Below, in pieces: positions 1-9,942 of a stretch of DNA of 64,000 nucleotides. The DNA comes from Schizochytrium sp. TIO01 (lineage: Eukaryota; Sar; Bigyra; Thraustochytrida; Thraustochytriidae), in assembly GCA_004764695.1 (NCBI GenBank), contig SMSO01000036.1, forward strand, positions 1,942,001-2,006,000. The letters run 5' to 3'. The translations under genes and the position numbers were made by a program. The notes under the pieces are model-generated. The model saw only the letters and a program-made list of their open reading frames with translations. It was not told the origin of the DNA and did no database searches. Positions within the stretch are counted from its first letter, which is position 1. Every line of letters begins with the position of its first letter.

Positions 1-2308
1 CGAGAGCACCACTTCGCATTGGCAGATTCCCTCGCAAAGGAGACCAAAGGTCTATTCCATGCGGTCGAAATCACGCCGACGCAAAGTAGTGAGCGTGAAA
101 GGCGTCCGTGACCTCGGGTGCAGCGATTGTCTCGATATTTTCTATGCACAAAAGCATGTTCACTCTTCTAGCTACCAAGAATAGCACCTCACGTCTTGTG
201 ATCAAACCATACTTCTTGCGTGCCTCTGCAAAGATGCCATTGGTCTTCAGTTGAGGCAGCTTCGCGGGATAGGCGTGGAGGAAACCTCTCCAGTCAATGA
301 ATGGCACTCACGGCGAGTTCAATGGCATCTTGCCACTCTTTAGAGTTCGGGCCAAGGACAGCGAGAGACCCGACCCTCTCGCACACCCTCGCACACCTCT
401 TTCTCTATGGTCAACTTTGACAGAGAAAAAATGAGTTAGTTAGTTAGTAGTTGGTATCACGTCATGATGGAGTCTTACTTGGATGACAAAGGAATCAAAG
501 TCACAGAGGATTGGGATAGCATTTATTTTACTAGACGGCAAACACAAGTCCGTGACGGTCCTCAAGGTGTATTTTGGCAAGTCAAGGAGCGGGGCTGGGG
601 CTCTTCGTAGAGAAACGAGAAGCACTGACTTTCAGATGAGCAGCTTGCAACGCAAAATAGAGTCTGCCTCTATGCTCCGTAGGTTAGCGTAACGCTTTAA
701 TAACCGTTACAATTGACGTTAATTGGAAGCTGCCGGATCAGTTAGAGATTGGCTAACGCTCGCATCGTTCTTTTCTGATCTGAGTCGCAGATGTCCACAA
801 ACAACGGAAACAATGGCACCAATCGTCGGCGCTTGCCAAGCTTGCAAGCACGCTGTGCATGATGCCAGTGTGCGCTTAAATTGTCATGCACACCGCATGG
901 GCTCTTGAAATGCGCAAAGGTAGTACCGTGAGATTTTGCACGACGCCAATCAATACTTTGAGAAAGAAAGATCTTCTTCAGCTCAGGAGAGCCATGGACC
1001 AAGACCATACATATCAAGGTTTTTGTCGCTGGTATGTTTGGTCCCGAGTAATATCGGGCACGCTCTACTTGAGCCGCGGCACTGCTCAAGAGCTGATCAG
1101 ACCAGAGCAGAGCGTGAATGAAGCTCTCTCAGGCACTCAAGGAGCTGGCCCAAAGGTCCTCCGTCCACGAGTATCAGTTTCTGAGACTACAGACGAATCA
1201 ATCCCCTCAAGTTCTGGTGCCTGGGTCCTCCGCTTTCGGTTGAAGAATGCATCCAATGGACACCAGAGACGGATGCATCGATGCAACTAACCGCTACTGT
1301 GTACCCAGGTGGGACCTCGAGGGCAAGAACCGAAAGAAAGTTGGAAAACGTAGTACGCATGCATGCTACTTCGTTGGTGTACTGCTTCGTTGGTACTCGA
1401 GGCCGAAGTTGTTGGACACCTAAGGAAATGTATTCAGAGGAGGAGGAAGCTGAGGAAATGACGGCTTCGCGATTCGACAGCTGATGGGAACTCCCTCGGC
1501 GAGAGGGAGGCGGGGAGCTTCTTTCTTGGTGTTTCAACAATAATGCGACTTTTGCGAAGAAACTCGTAAAGGAGAGAAAGGCAGAGGCAGCGGACCTCGA
1601 CTCATCGGCACCACCAAGCTACCTCCTACCTACACGCAAGGTCGACTTGAAGCTGCAAAGGAGTGAAGCCTCGCTTCGCTAGTAGGTGAAAGAGCTTCGC
1701 AAGCAAGCGCCTTACCCGTGCGGGATCAGTGGCATCCCGAACGACAAGCTAGTTGAACTAACTGCCCACAACTTACCTCACCTGGGAAATGGAGTGCACA
1801 ACTGCTAAGCAAGCAAACAGCAAGCGAGCAATGCAAGAAAGGGCCTCTGGCGACTGACTGCCTGGTCTCTAAGTCACCCTCAAGCTCTGACCAGAGAGAG
1901 GTCTGAAGAACCACTGTAGATGGCGTGCTCATTGAGCTTCTTTCTCTGCGAGCTGAGCAGAGCTTGAAAGTTCCATGCAATGGTTTGATCTATACTGCAT
2001 ACAAAGTGAGTCACTTTGTTAAATGATCCTTTATAAAAGAAGAGCCTCTTTTTTGTTGTTGTTTGGTAAACCTCTCTTTCCTCAAAGTTTATGATGTCGT
2101 TGTTGATTATTAATTATTGTTTACTGCTAATGATGTTGTTTCGTTTTCTTTTCCTAGTTCTTCCTTAATTCTTCTTCCTTCAATATATTTCTTTTCTGCG
2201 TCTTTTTCCTGCGGCAGAACCGCTTCGGCTTCGGCTTCGCGTGCCTCGGCCTCCCTTTGGCTGTTCGGCGAGAGACGAAACGTAATCTCTCGCCGATCTG
2301 TAGCCGCG
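1..2308. other. Left-edge region with no supported gene
   Basis: Only short, mutually overlapping open frames occur here, the longest about 134 codons, and none has a recognisable domain. A 78-codon minus-strand frame at 71-307 could be the tail of something but shows no family signature. A short period-4 repeat (gtta units) lies near 432-450. The last 200 bases are T-rich and probably serve as promoter and 5' leader of the RING gene that follows. Confidence 0.5.
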
Positions 2309-3091
2309 ATGGGCAATTTCCTCTGTTGCCGCGATTGCTTCCGCTCAGGATGGCTCCGCCTCGACGACATGTCCTCCGGTGGAAGGGCGTCTCGCCGTGA
2401 AGACCATCATCTCCATTTGCAAAACAGCCACAATAACAGCAATGGAATCAACAGCGCCAGTAGCAACAACAATGGAACCAACAACTCGAATGGTAGCAGT
2501 AGCAACCTTGGAGTGAGTGGTAGCAACAGTATCAATAGCAGTGGCCAGCAGCAACATCGTCGCCGTCACCTCCACACAGATTCTAACAGCGGAATCAACA
2601 ATAACAATGCTAATAGTGGGAACTATGTAGCTCTCCCGGGCAATGAAAGTGGCCATGATTTGGGGTCTTCGGCGTCGGTTCCACTGCCATGTTCTACACA
2701 ATCCACAGCTGCTGCGGCAGCGGCTTTACTTCAGAAGTTCAAGTCTGCGAGCTTCTCAATGTCAATGCCGCCTTCGGTAGAGGACGAGCGCCAGTACATG
2801 CGTGCGTCATGGGATAAGATATTTGCAGCTCAACGAAATGCTCCAGACGAGTGTGTGCTTTGCCTGGAGGAATTCTCGGAAGAATGTCCAGCCGTGCGAA
2901 CCTTGTGCAAATGTGGTATCAACAGACACAGCTACCATCTCAGGTGCTTGCTGGCGTGGAGACAAAGGAGCGGTAAAACGACCTGCCCAGTTTGTGATGA
3001 AGAGCTCTTCTACGAGGATGACAGGGTCGCTGTGCAAGGTAATTCAGCACCATCAGCATCGGGGTCGAACTTGAGAACACCGCTAGTCTAA
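2309..3091 (+). CDS. RING-H2 finger protein, probably N-terminally acylated (putative E3 ubiquitin ligase)
   Basis: A 260-residue protein if translation starts at 2309. The frame stays open up to an ATG at 2117, but that extension is low-complexity. The 2309 start gives an N-terminus of MGNFLCC, a Gly2 followed by two cysteines, which is typical of myristoylated and palmitoylated membrane proteins. A long Asn/Ser/Gly-rich stretch follows (residues about 40-130). Near the C-terminus is a RING-H2-type zinc finger: a CVLC pair, then Cys-x4-His-x2-His-x2-Cys, then a CPVC pair. RING-H2 proteins usually recruit E2 enzymes and transfer ubiquitin. The lipid anchor suggests action at a membrane, but no substrate can be inferred. 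The RING assignment is firm; the start choice and acylation are inferred. Confidence 0.8.
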   Translation: MGNFLCCRDCFRSGWLRLDDMSSGGRASRREDHHLHLQNSHNNSNGINSASSNNNGTNNSNGSSSNLGVSGSNSINSSGQQQHRRRHLHTDSNSGINNNNANSGNYVALPGNESGHDLGSSASVPLPCSTQSTAAAAAALLQKFKSASFSMSMPPSVEDERQYMRASWDKIFAAQRNAPDECVLCLEEFSEECPAVRTLCKCGINRHSYHLRCLLAWRQRSGKTTCPVCDEELFYEDDRVAVQGNSAPSASGSNLRTPLV

Positions 3092-3802
3092 CAGACCGCC
3101 GCCTATGAACATGGAGTTCTCTCTCTTCTTAATACATATATTTTGCAGCAAGAACTTCTTCTACTCTATCACGTTGAGACCATATTAATAGCCCTTATGC
3201 CTGATTGCTGCTTACTTACGCGGTTTTAAACCGGTTGCTTTCAAGCTGAAGTGGGTCTCATTTATGCATGCAAATTCTTTGGCTTGCTTTGGGGCAGGCA
3301 GCTGCCCAGCTAACCAGACAGGCCAATTTCTGAGACAACCATTTGCGCACTCGTGTTGCAAAGACGTATGCATAATTTACAACTGATAATGTCTATATGC
3401 GAATTGCAAACCATGTCCTATATACACATAAGACAAATGCCGACCTTCTACAATGCACTCTCCGTTACTCTGGGCTCTTTTTGTACACACTAAGAGGGGA
3501 AGATGACATACGTTTACCAACCATCCTACCTATCAATTCACTATCTACTCCGATTTCTAGAGCAATCAAGAAAAAATGAAACATCAAATATAAACGTTAA
3601 ACTAAACCTGCGGTATCAGCAGCACTGTTTTGCACAGCGTACTTTGGCACTGCCCAAAAGAGCAAAATCATTTGGTCTTAACTTTTCATGAGCACGAAGA
3701 GTAGCTTACTACCACTAGAAACATAACAAGCATCTGCCTTCCGCACTATCATAACCACTAAAAAATATAGGAAAACAGCACCTGGTGGAAATTATAATAC
3801 GA
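3092..3802. other. Convergent intergenic spacer
   Basis: AT-rich spacer between the 3' ends of the RING gene (+) and MED7 (-). It contains only short frames without domains, and I see no RNA gene. It presumably holds both 3' UTRs. Confidence 0.5.
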
Positions 3803-4581
3803 TCAGAGCTCTTCTGCGGAGGCGTTCTGTTTCACAGAGTCCGCGGTCTCTCGAATACGTTGCTCGCCTTCTTGAATGAGTCTACGCAGATTGGCTGTTG
3901 TCTCTCTGCGGCGCTCAAGCTGAGTTTTCATCATATTAATGAGCAACTGGCGGCCCTGCGCGGGTCGTAGTTGATTAACGAGGTATAACAGATTTACGAA
4001 GACGGTCTCAAATTCCTCGGCTTTCTTTCTTGAGTCTGTCATGTTGATGTTCATATCTCCGAGCACGTCCAGAAAACCCGTGTATTTTTCCAGGGCTAGC
4101 TTACACACCTTGCTGAGTTCTGCAGCGTAGTTGATCTCTTGACCCTCAGGCGGATCATCAAAGAGCTGTTCACGACCCTCATCCTTCAGAGTTCTCGGTC
4201 TGTACAATTGTCATAAGTTTTCACAAATTCGGTCAGTACCACAAATCAGCATCGATCCATTTAGTTCTAAATAACCTTGTGCATAGTAGTACTCCTTGAC
4301 CCTCATAGACGCAATCTTGTGGAGCACAATAAGTCACTAGAGCACACAAAAACTTACTTCTCGTCAGGATTCCAGAACTCGCCAAAGGCCATGTACACGC
4401 CCTCCGGAATCTTGGGGGGATCGAGTGACACCGCCAAGGGGTGCTTCGGCGCCGCATTTTTACCGTAGGACCTGTAATAAACAGGTGGACTTGGAAAAAC
4501 ATTCGAGGTTGTTGGCTGCCGCTGCTGCTGTTGCGAAGATCCGCCTTGATCCCCTTTGCCGCCGTCTGCTGCATCACCCAT
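3803..4581 (-). CDS. MED7: Mediator complex subunit 7 (two exons)
   Basis: Two exons, 4581-4358 and 4199-3803, encode 206 residues. The 158-bp intron has a GTAAG donor, a TACTGAC branch-like site and a TACAG acceptor. The join completes a Lys codon, giving NPDEK-PRTLKDEG. Exon 1 carries the MED7 N-terminal signature: a Gln-rich lead, then FPSPPVYYRSY, PPKIPEG and an FGEFW motif. Exon 2 carries the helical C-terminal half with VNLLYLVNQLRPAQGRQLL, matching the family's INEYRPHQAR-type motif, followed by a coiled coil. MED7 is a hinge subunit of the Mediator middle module, pairs with MED21 and links activators to RNA polymerase II. Length is close to the human protein (about 233). It diverges from the coiled-coil gene across an 815-bp gap. 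Confidence 0.93.
4200..4357 (-). other. MED7 intron
   Basis: 158-bp GT-AG intron. Reading on the minus strand, the donor is GTAAG at 4357-4353, a TACTGAC sequence lies about 40 nt before the acceptor, and the AG is at 4201-4200. The reading frame and MED7 homology resume exactly across it. Confidence 0.9.
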
Positions 4582-5396
4582 AATGTTGATCTCCAGAGTC
4601 AGTCTTCGGCCGCCGAGAAAACAAGAAACGAGTGAGCAAGCGAGCGGGCAAGGCCAAATGTGAGCCTAGATTGCCACAAATGGGCTGTCTACTTTGCCAG
4701 AGAAGCGCCGGTACTGGCAGAGGCTCTCCGTTTTGCTTTTATTTCCAGTGATGATGATACCCTACCTATCATGCCTGGAGTGATCTGAGATCGAGGGCCC
4801 CTCTGAGCTAAGGCCTGCTCGCGCGCTAGCAAGCCTTATCCACCGGATGAAAAAAGGCTTCAAATTCACCAGAGAGAATAAAGGGCAACTTTGGAGGAGA
4901 AGTGCGAATCGCAAACAAGGGTGGATCATGCTGCGACGCGTGGGCTACGAGAAATAATGAGAACGTTTTTGATTTAATGTGCGGGGGTTTGTTTGTTTAT
5001 TTATTATATACAGTTGTCTCGCAGCTGAGGAGGAGAAAATGCTCTTTTGTAGGCTTAGAGTTTAATAACAAGGCAAGAAAGGCGCAGGCTTATTAAGGTT
5101 TACTTAGGCAAGCTTGGGTTCGCAGGAAAGTTGAGAACGGCACACGTCGCCGCTAAAGAACTCTCTTAAGATTGGGTCTTGAGCGACGACAGGAGTTGTG
5201 TGAATGTTACGTATTGGTGTAGGATGCCTCGTTTGGGGTAGAGATTGCTCTTGCTGCTGAGGGGAGAATATTCTGCCATTTCCAGCAGCTCACACCAAAG
5301 AAATAGAACGTCTTCGTTGATGGACTACTCCGTGTGAAGGGGGGGGGGGAGCAAGTACCAAGCTCTTGGCATTATTAAGATTTACCTAAACTTATC
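4582..5396. promoter_or_regulatory. Divergent promoter region between MED7 and the coiled-coil gene
   Basis: An 815-bp gap between two divergent start codons, so it must hold both promoters. A homopolymer run of G lies at about 5340-5350, roughly 50 bases before the coiled-coil gene start. No classical TATA box is convincing. Confidence 0.4.
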
Positions 5397-8300
5397 ATGC
5401 AGGCTGGCCTTAATATGCAGAGAAGATTGACAAAGTCGTCGTTTAACCTGGACACGACGCTATTTGGAGACAGCCAAACCATTTCCAACACAGAAGACTT
5501 CTTACCGTTTACAGCAGGGAATTTTGTTGCAGATGCTGGGATCAACGACGTGCATCCTACTTTGTCGGGAGATGAAAAACAAACACCGATGCTCGAGGCT
5601 CGCCGTGCTCTAGTTGAGATTGGAAAGCGTGTCGCAGATGCCGTGGGAAAATATGAAAACGCTACTCAACAGGAGCTACTTAGTCTTGTGGAGATTGATG
5701 CAAAACGTACGATACCGATTGTCTATCGAAATGTGCGTGAAATGATGACAGCAAACAAAGTTCGAATTGATACTTATCTGTCGAGACAGGACGACAATCG
5801 TAAACAACAACAGAAAGAGCTCTTTGAAGCAAGCAAGGTACTCGCCAAAATCCAAAACTTGCTTGACCAAGACATGCCTAAGAACAAGTCCGCAAAGAAG
5901 ATGGTGACATTAAGGGATGCGATGGATGCAGAAGAAGAACGACTAGTAGAGGATACACTTCTTCATGCTGAACACGTGATACATCTCGACTTACACTCTG
6001 AGCAAACCCGCCAGGAACAAAATTGTCAAAAGTTACATATTACCGCAGATCGAATTTCGAAGCACGTCAGAATGCTCATGGAACTTAAAGCAAACATGGC
6101 AAAAAAAGAATCAAGCAGCTTAGATCATCACATGCAATTTCTGGAGAACAAGTCTATGGACCAGTATCGTGAAATTCTACGTCTCCGCAAAATGCTTCAA
6201 GCTACAGAAATTGAGCGTGATCTTGAACGAAAAGAGAGTGCAAGCCTTCGACTAAAGATTGATGAGCTTGAGGAAAAGATAAAAACTTCTGTTGCGCAAG
6301 TAGGCGATGCCGAAGGGCTCATGCAGGCACGAAATAAACAAATCCAAAAACTCGAGAGACAACTGGAGTCACAAAAGCTGCTTGTTCGAACATTAAACAA
6401 AAAAATTGCACAGGCTTCGTCATCATCTTCCCCGCATCACATTAAAGATGTATCCCAAGAATCCTTTCGAAGCAAGGGTGATTTTTCTCATAGTAGCTTG
6501 CATGTGACCGATGTTGAAAGCGAAGTCGATCCTGAAGACGATGATAATGCCTCAGTGGCTTCAACTTCTTTCGTTGATAAAATGCCAATTGATGAACTCC
6601 GTTCCGAGCTTCGTGCAGCAAAATCTTTGGTTTCAACCTTAAATGCAGGCCTTGTACGGAAAGATAAAGAATGCGATCTTTTGAAAGTCAAAGCTTCTAA
6701 GTTGTTGTCCGAAGTGGAATCCTTTCGAAATCGCCCTATAACTGATCTGCAACCAGTCATATCAAGCTCAACCATGCAGTCTCAGCAAGCAGTTCCAGAT
6801 AAGGTTGAGCAGAGAATGGAAAACTACGTCGAAAAATCAACCTATGAAATGCAGCTTGCGGAGGCTGAGGGCTGGAAACGCAAATTTCAGCAAGTCTCAC
6901 AGCAACTTATGGATGCACGAGAAACCATAAACACCATGAAAAAGAAACACCTAGAAATGGTTGAAGTTTCAACAGCTCTTATTGAAGCAGAGAATAAGCT
7001 TTCTGAGGAGGTACAGATGCTACGTTCGTCGGTCAAGCGACATATGGAAACTGCGCGTGATCTGCGTCAAAAGGCTACCCGAACGATAGGAAGTGTTGAG
7101 CAGCCGCTTCCAGCACGGCAAAGCAGTTCCGAGGACGGCCGAGGCGGAAATTCTCACGCAGAAAAGGTTGAACACGCGTCGCAAAAATTAACAAACATGC
7201 GTGTGACAATGCTTGAGCGAGAGCTTTCACAACACAAAAAAGACGCTGAGCATGCATTACATGCTGCACTAGAAAAACAACGCAAAGAGCACCAGCACAC
7301 ATTAGACCGTCTTAAACGTGCTAGCATGGGCGCTCAGGCAGCTCGTGGTGATGCCAAAAAAACGATATTAGATCTTCAACATGAGCTGGCAGAGCTCTCT
7401 GCCGATCTTGTAAAGAAAGATCAGCAGCATGCCAGGCAGATGACTGAACTAAAAGTCAAGCTTGCGAAGGAGCTAGAAGAGGCTAAAGAAGAAGCCAAGG
7501 AAGAATTAGAACTTCAAGAAGCGTCGCATCAGAGGGCTCTTTCTGCACTTCGTAGTGAATTAGAAGCACAAGCAGAAAAGTTACAACGGACGACCAAAGT
7601 CCATCAAGAACTGCTTTTCATGCAAACCGTTGCTCAGCAGGATGAATCCATGCCATCTGAAGAAGAGCCCCCTAGTGAAGAGGACGACAAACCGACTGTT
7701 ATGAGATTGCGTCGTCGCTCAATTTCTGAAAATAACAAAAGGGTCCTTCAAAACCAAGGGTCTAAAGTTGGTGCACAGCTGCTGCGAATGGGCACAGCAA
7801 ATAACCAAAAAGCGAGCTCAGGAGCAGTGACTGAAGCTGAAATTAAAGTTCTTCGATTCAAAATTAAAACACTTCGAGACGAAGTGGATGCGCTCAAAAA
7901 AGCAAAAGCAGATTCAAACCAGCAGATCCGTAAACTGCGCCAGAATCTTCGAGAAAGAGACGCAAGCATGTCGTCAATGTCTCCTTTTCCAAATTCTACT
8001 GTACAAAGCATAGCTAAGGCCGAGACTGATTCTGATGAGCAAACCGATAGCCCACGGTCAGGTCAACAGAGCATTTTGTCTAACGATTCAAGTAATTCAC
8101 CTCGTGTTCCAGAATACGAAGGAGCAAAGTCCGCCAGCTTCACTCCTCAAATCCATTCTGGACAACACCAGCTTGTTCCATTTCAATCTGAAAACGCTTC
8201 GCAGCTTTCTATGCTTCTTGAACAACCTCAACAAGATCCAGCCATTTTTCTCTTGACGAACGGCGACGACATGCTGGAATCTGAAGCAAGTGCCACAGGA

Positions 8301-9482
8301 GACGAAAGTCAAACAAAAGTCACACGTAAACTTGAGGATAAGAGTGCAGAAGTTAAGAGCTTGCGTCTGCGAATTGCTGAGCTAGAGGACGCTCTTTTTG
8401 GAAATCAAGTCTCGAACTCAAACGATACAGGTGACAGTCGGCGATATTTCCAAACGCGTAACCGGATGAACCAAGATGGCGAACCTCTTGAAGTTCGTCA
8501 GTTCACGCCAGGATCTAACGAAAACAACGCATCACTACGCCAACGTACATATTCTCTATACTGTAAGCTCACCCGCGAGGCGAGAACTCATCGCGCAACA
8601 CATGCATGGCGTGCACTTTTCCAGCAATTGCTGCATAGACATAGACTTTTATCCTCTTTTGAAGATCAGCTCAACGACAGTGCCGTTCTTCAACTATGGA
8701 CGATATGGTTTGCGCGTTCTCAACGTGTATGGCATGCTCGCCGAGAGATGTGCCGTGAGAGGGAAATTAAAATCGACACGGCTCTCTATGCTACAGTAAA
8801 GCATATGTATCGAGAAGAAATGGCAAATATTCCAGAGCAACCAGAATCTGATCGTAAGACAGTGCCTCGAATTGATCCACAGAAGGTTTTGCTACACCAG
8901 CTCATGGGGCCGTGTGTTACGCATAACATCTTACCTATTTCAAATGCAGTTCTGCCAACCCAAAGGCAATCTGTAGTACCCGTTCATCTCACATCGCAGC
9001 AGATTGAGCGTATAATGATTATCGAACCTTTTATTCCCTCAAGCATGGGGTCTTCGGACACAGATGTTCCTTTACGGTGTAAAATAATATCCGAAATTGT
9101 ACAATATGTTTTGCATGGGCAACAAGCTGATCCCAAAGAATCCATGGCACCTATGCCCACACCACGAGAGCGTGAAGAACTACAACAAGTATCAAAAAGG
9201 CCTCAACGACATCAAATCGCTTTTGAGCCATCCGATTTTAATAAATCAAGTAAGGAAAAAAAGACTGCTTCTATTGGTTACTGCGGAATATCAAGAACAC
9301 CAACCAGACCAAATACAACTCCATATTCACAACGACAGCATGGTCCAGGAGCTCGTGGACCTGGTCAAAGGTTTTTGCGCCCTCAATCGTCACGCAATCG
9401 TAGCCCAGCAGCGAATTACGTTGGGTTTTCAGGCATTGTGACACCGCACCACGATCTACGAAGCTTTTCGCCGCCCTATTAA
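5397..9482 (+). CDS. Large coiled-coil protein of unknown function (1361 aa)
   Basis: A single uninterrupted exon of 1361 codons. Residues about 130-340, 470-560, 600-780 and 830-880 are long heptad-rich, Glu/Lys/Gln-rich coiled coils, separated by Ser-rich acidic linkers. Near residues 1035-1110 is a basic segment rich in Trp, Arg and His (HAWRALFQQLLHRHRLL, then LWTIWFARSQRVWHARR). Its aromatic spacing is reminiscent of Sfi1/centrin-binding helices, but this is only a resemblance. The C-terminal 150 residues are basic and disordered. Such proteins are often centrosomal, basal-body, Golgi-tether or cytoskeletal scaffolds, and I do not recognise a specific family. A possible acceptor (TTATCATGCAG) overlaps the start, so an upstream exon cannot be excluded. 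The HECT gene follows in tandem 460 bp downstream. Confidence 0.85.
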   Translation: MQAGLNMQRRLTKSSFNLDTTLFGDSQTISNTEDFLPFTAGNFVADAGINDVHPTLSGDEKQTPMLEARRALVEIGKRVADAVGKYENATQQELLSLVEIDAKRTIPIVYRNVREMMTANKVRIDTYLSRQDDNRKQQQKELFEASKVLAKIQNLLDQDMPKNKSAKKMVTLRDAMDAEEERLVEDTLLHAEHVIHLDLHSEQTRQEQNCQKLHITADRISKHVRMLMELKANMAKKESSSLDHHMQFLENKSMDQYREILRLRKMLQATEIERDLERKESASLRLKIDELEEKIKTSVAQVGDAEGLMQARNKQIQKLERQLESQKLLVRTLNKKIAQASSSSSPHHIKDVSQESFRSKGDFSHSSLHVTDVESEVDPEDDDNASVASTSFVDKMPIDELRSELRAAKSLVSTLNAGLVRKDKECDLLKVKASKLLSEVESFRNRPITDLQPVISSSTMQSQQAVPDKVEQRMENYVEKSTYEMQLAEAEGWKRKFQQVSQQLMDARETINTMKKKHLEMVEVSTALIEAENKLSEEVQMLRSSVKRHMETARDLRQKATRTIGSVEQPLPARQSSSEDGRGGNSHAEKVEHASQKLTNMRVTMLERELSQHKKDAEHALHAALEKQRKEHQHTLDRLKRASMGAQAARGDAKKTILDLQHELAELSADLVKKDQQHARQMTELKVKLAKELEEAKEEAKEELELQEASHQRALSALRSELEAQAEKLQRTTKVHQELLFMQTVAQQDESMPSEEEPPSEEDDKPTVMRLRRRSISENNKRVLQNQGSKVGAQLLRMGTANNQKASSGAVTEAEIKVLRFKIKTLRDEVDALKKAKADSNQQIRKLRQNLRERDASMSSMSPFPNSTVQSIAKAETDSDEQTDSPRSGQQSILSNDSSNSPRVPEYEGAKSASFTPQIHSGQHQLVPFQSENASQLSMLLEQPQQDPAIFLLTNGDDMLESEASATGDESQTKVTRKLEDKSAEVKSLRLRIAELEDALFGNQVSNSNDTGDSRRYFQTRNRMNQDGEPLEVRQFTPGSNENNASLRQRTYSLYCKLTREARTHRATHAWRALFQQLLHRHRLLSSFEDQLNDSAVLQLWTIWFARSQRVWHARREMCREREIKIDTALYATVKHMYREEMANIPEQPESDRKTVPRIDPQKVLLHQLMGPCVTHNILPISNAVLPTQRQSVVPVHLTSQQIERIMIIEPFIPSSMGSSDTDVPLRCKIISEIVQYVLHGQQADPKESMAPMPTPREREELQQVSKRPQRHQIAFEPSDFNKSSKEKKTASIGYCGISRTPTRPNTTPYSQRQHGPGARGPGQRFLRPQSSRNRSPAANYVGFSGIVTPHHDLRSFSPPY

Positions 9483-9942
9483 TCATTTCCCCAGGACTTT
9501 CTCTTTCATGAATTCCAAATTGACAAGTTTGCATTTTATGTTTTGCTATATAATTAAGAAGAGCGAGATGGTGTATAAAAAGAGCGGCCAATGCTTTTCC
9601 TAAAAATGTTAGTGTACAAAATTAATTCATCGAAGCAAATACCACCTTGTTTTGGCATGATATAAGAATATAACTCAGATTTCCGGATTGCATTTCAAAT
9701 AAGCTTTTCAAAGTCAGTGTTGACCACGTTTAGGTGCACACCTCATATGAGAACGCATAATATGCCGCGACGATGCTGGACACCACAACTATAGTTTTCA
9801 TACGCCTGAGCTGACTTTCTCTGCCTCCCTGAGGATCTCTCTCCGTACACTCTACCGTGCACTAAATTTAGAATGGCTACGTCGAGGAGGGGGTAGACGA
9901 GGGTGTAATTCTAAGCTTATGCTTCAATTCTAGTGAACGGGA
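9483..9942. other. Tandem intergenic spacer
   Basis: 460 bp between two plus-strand genes, holding the 3' UTR of the coiled-coil gene and the promoter and leader of the HECT gene. No RNA gene or repeat is evident. Confidence 0.4.
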
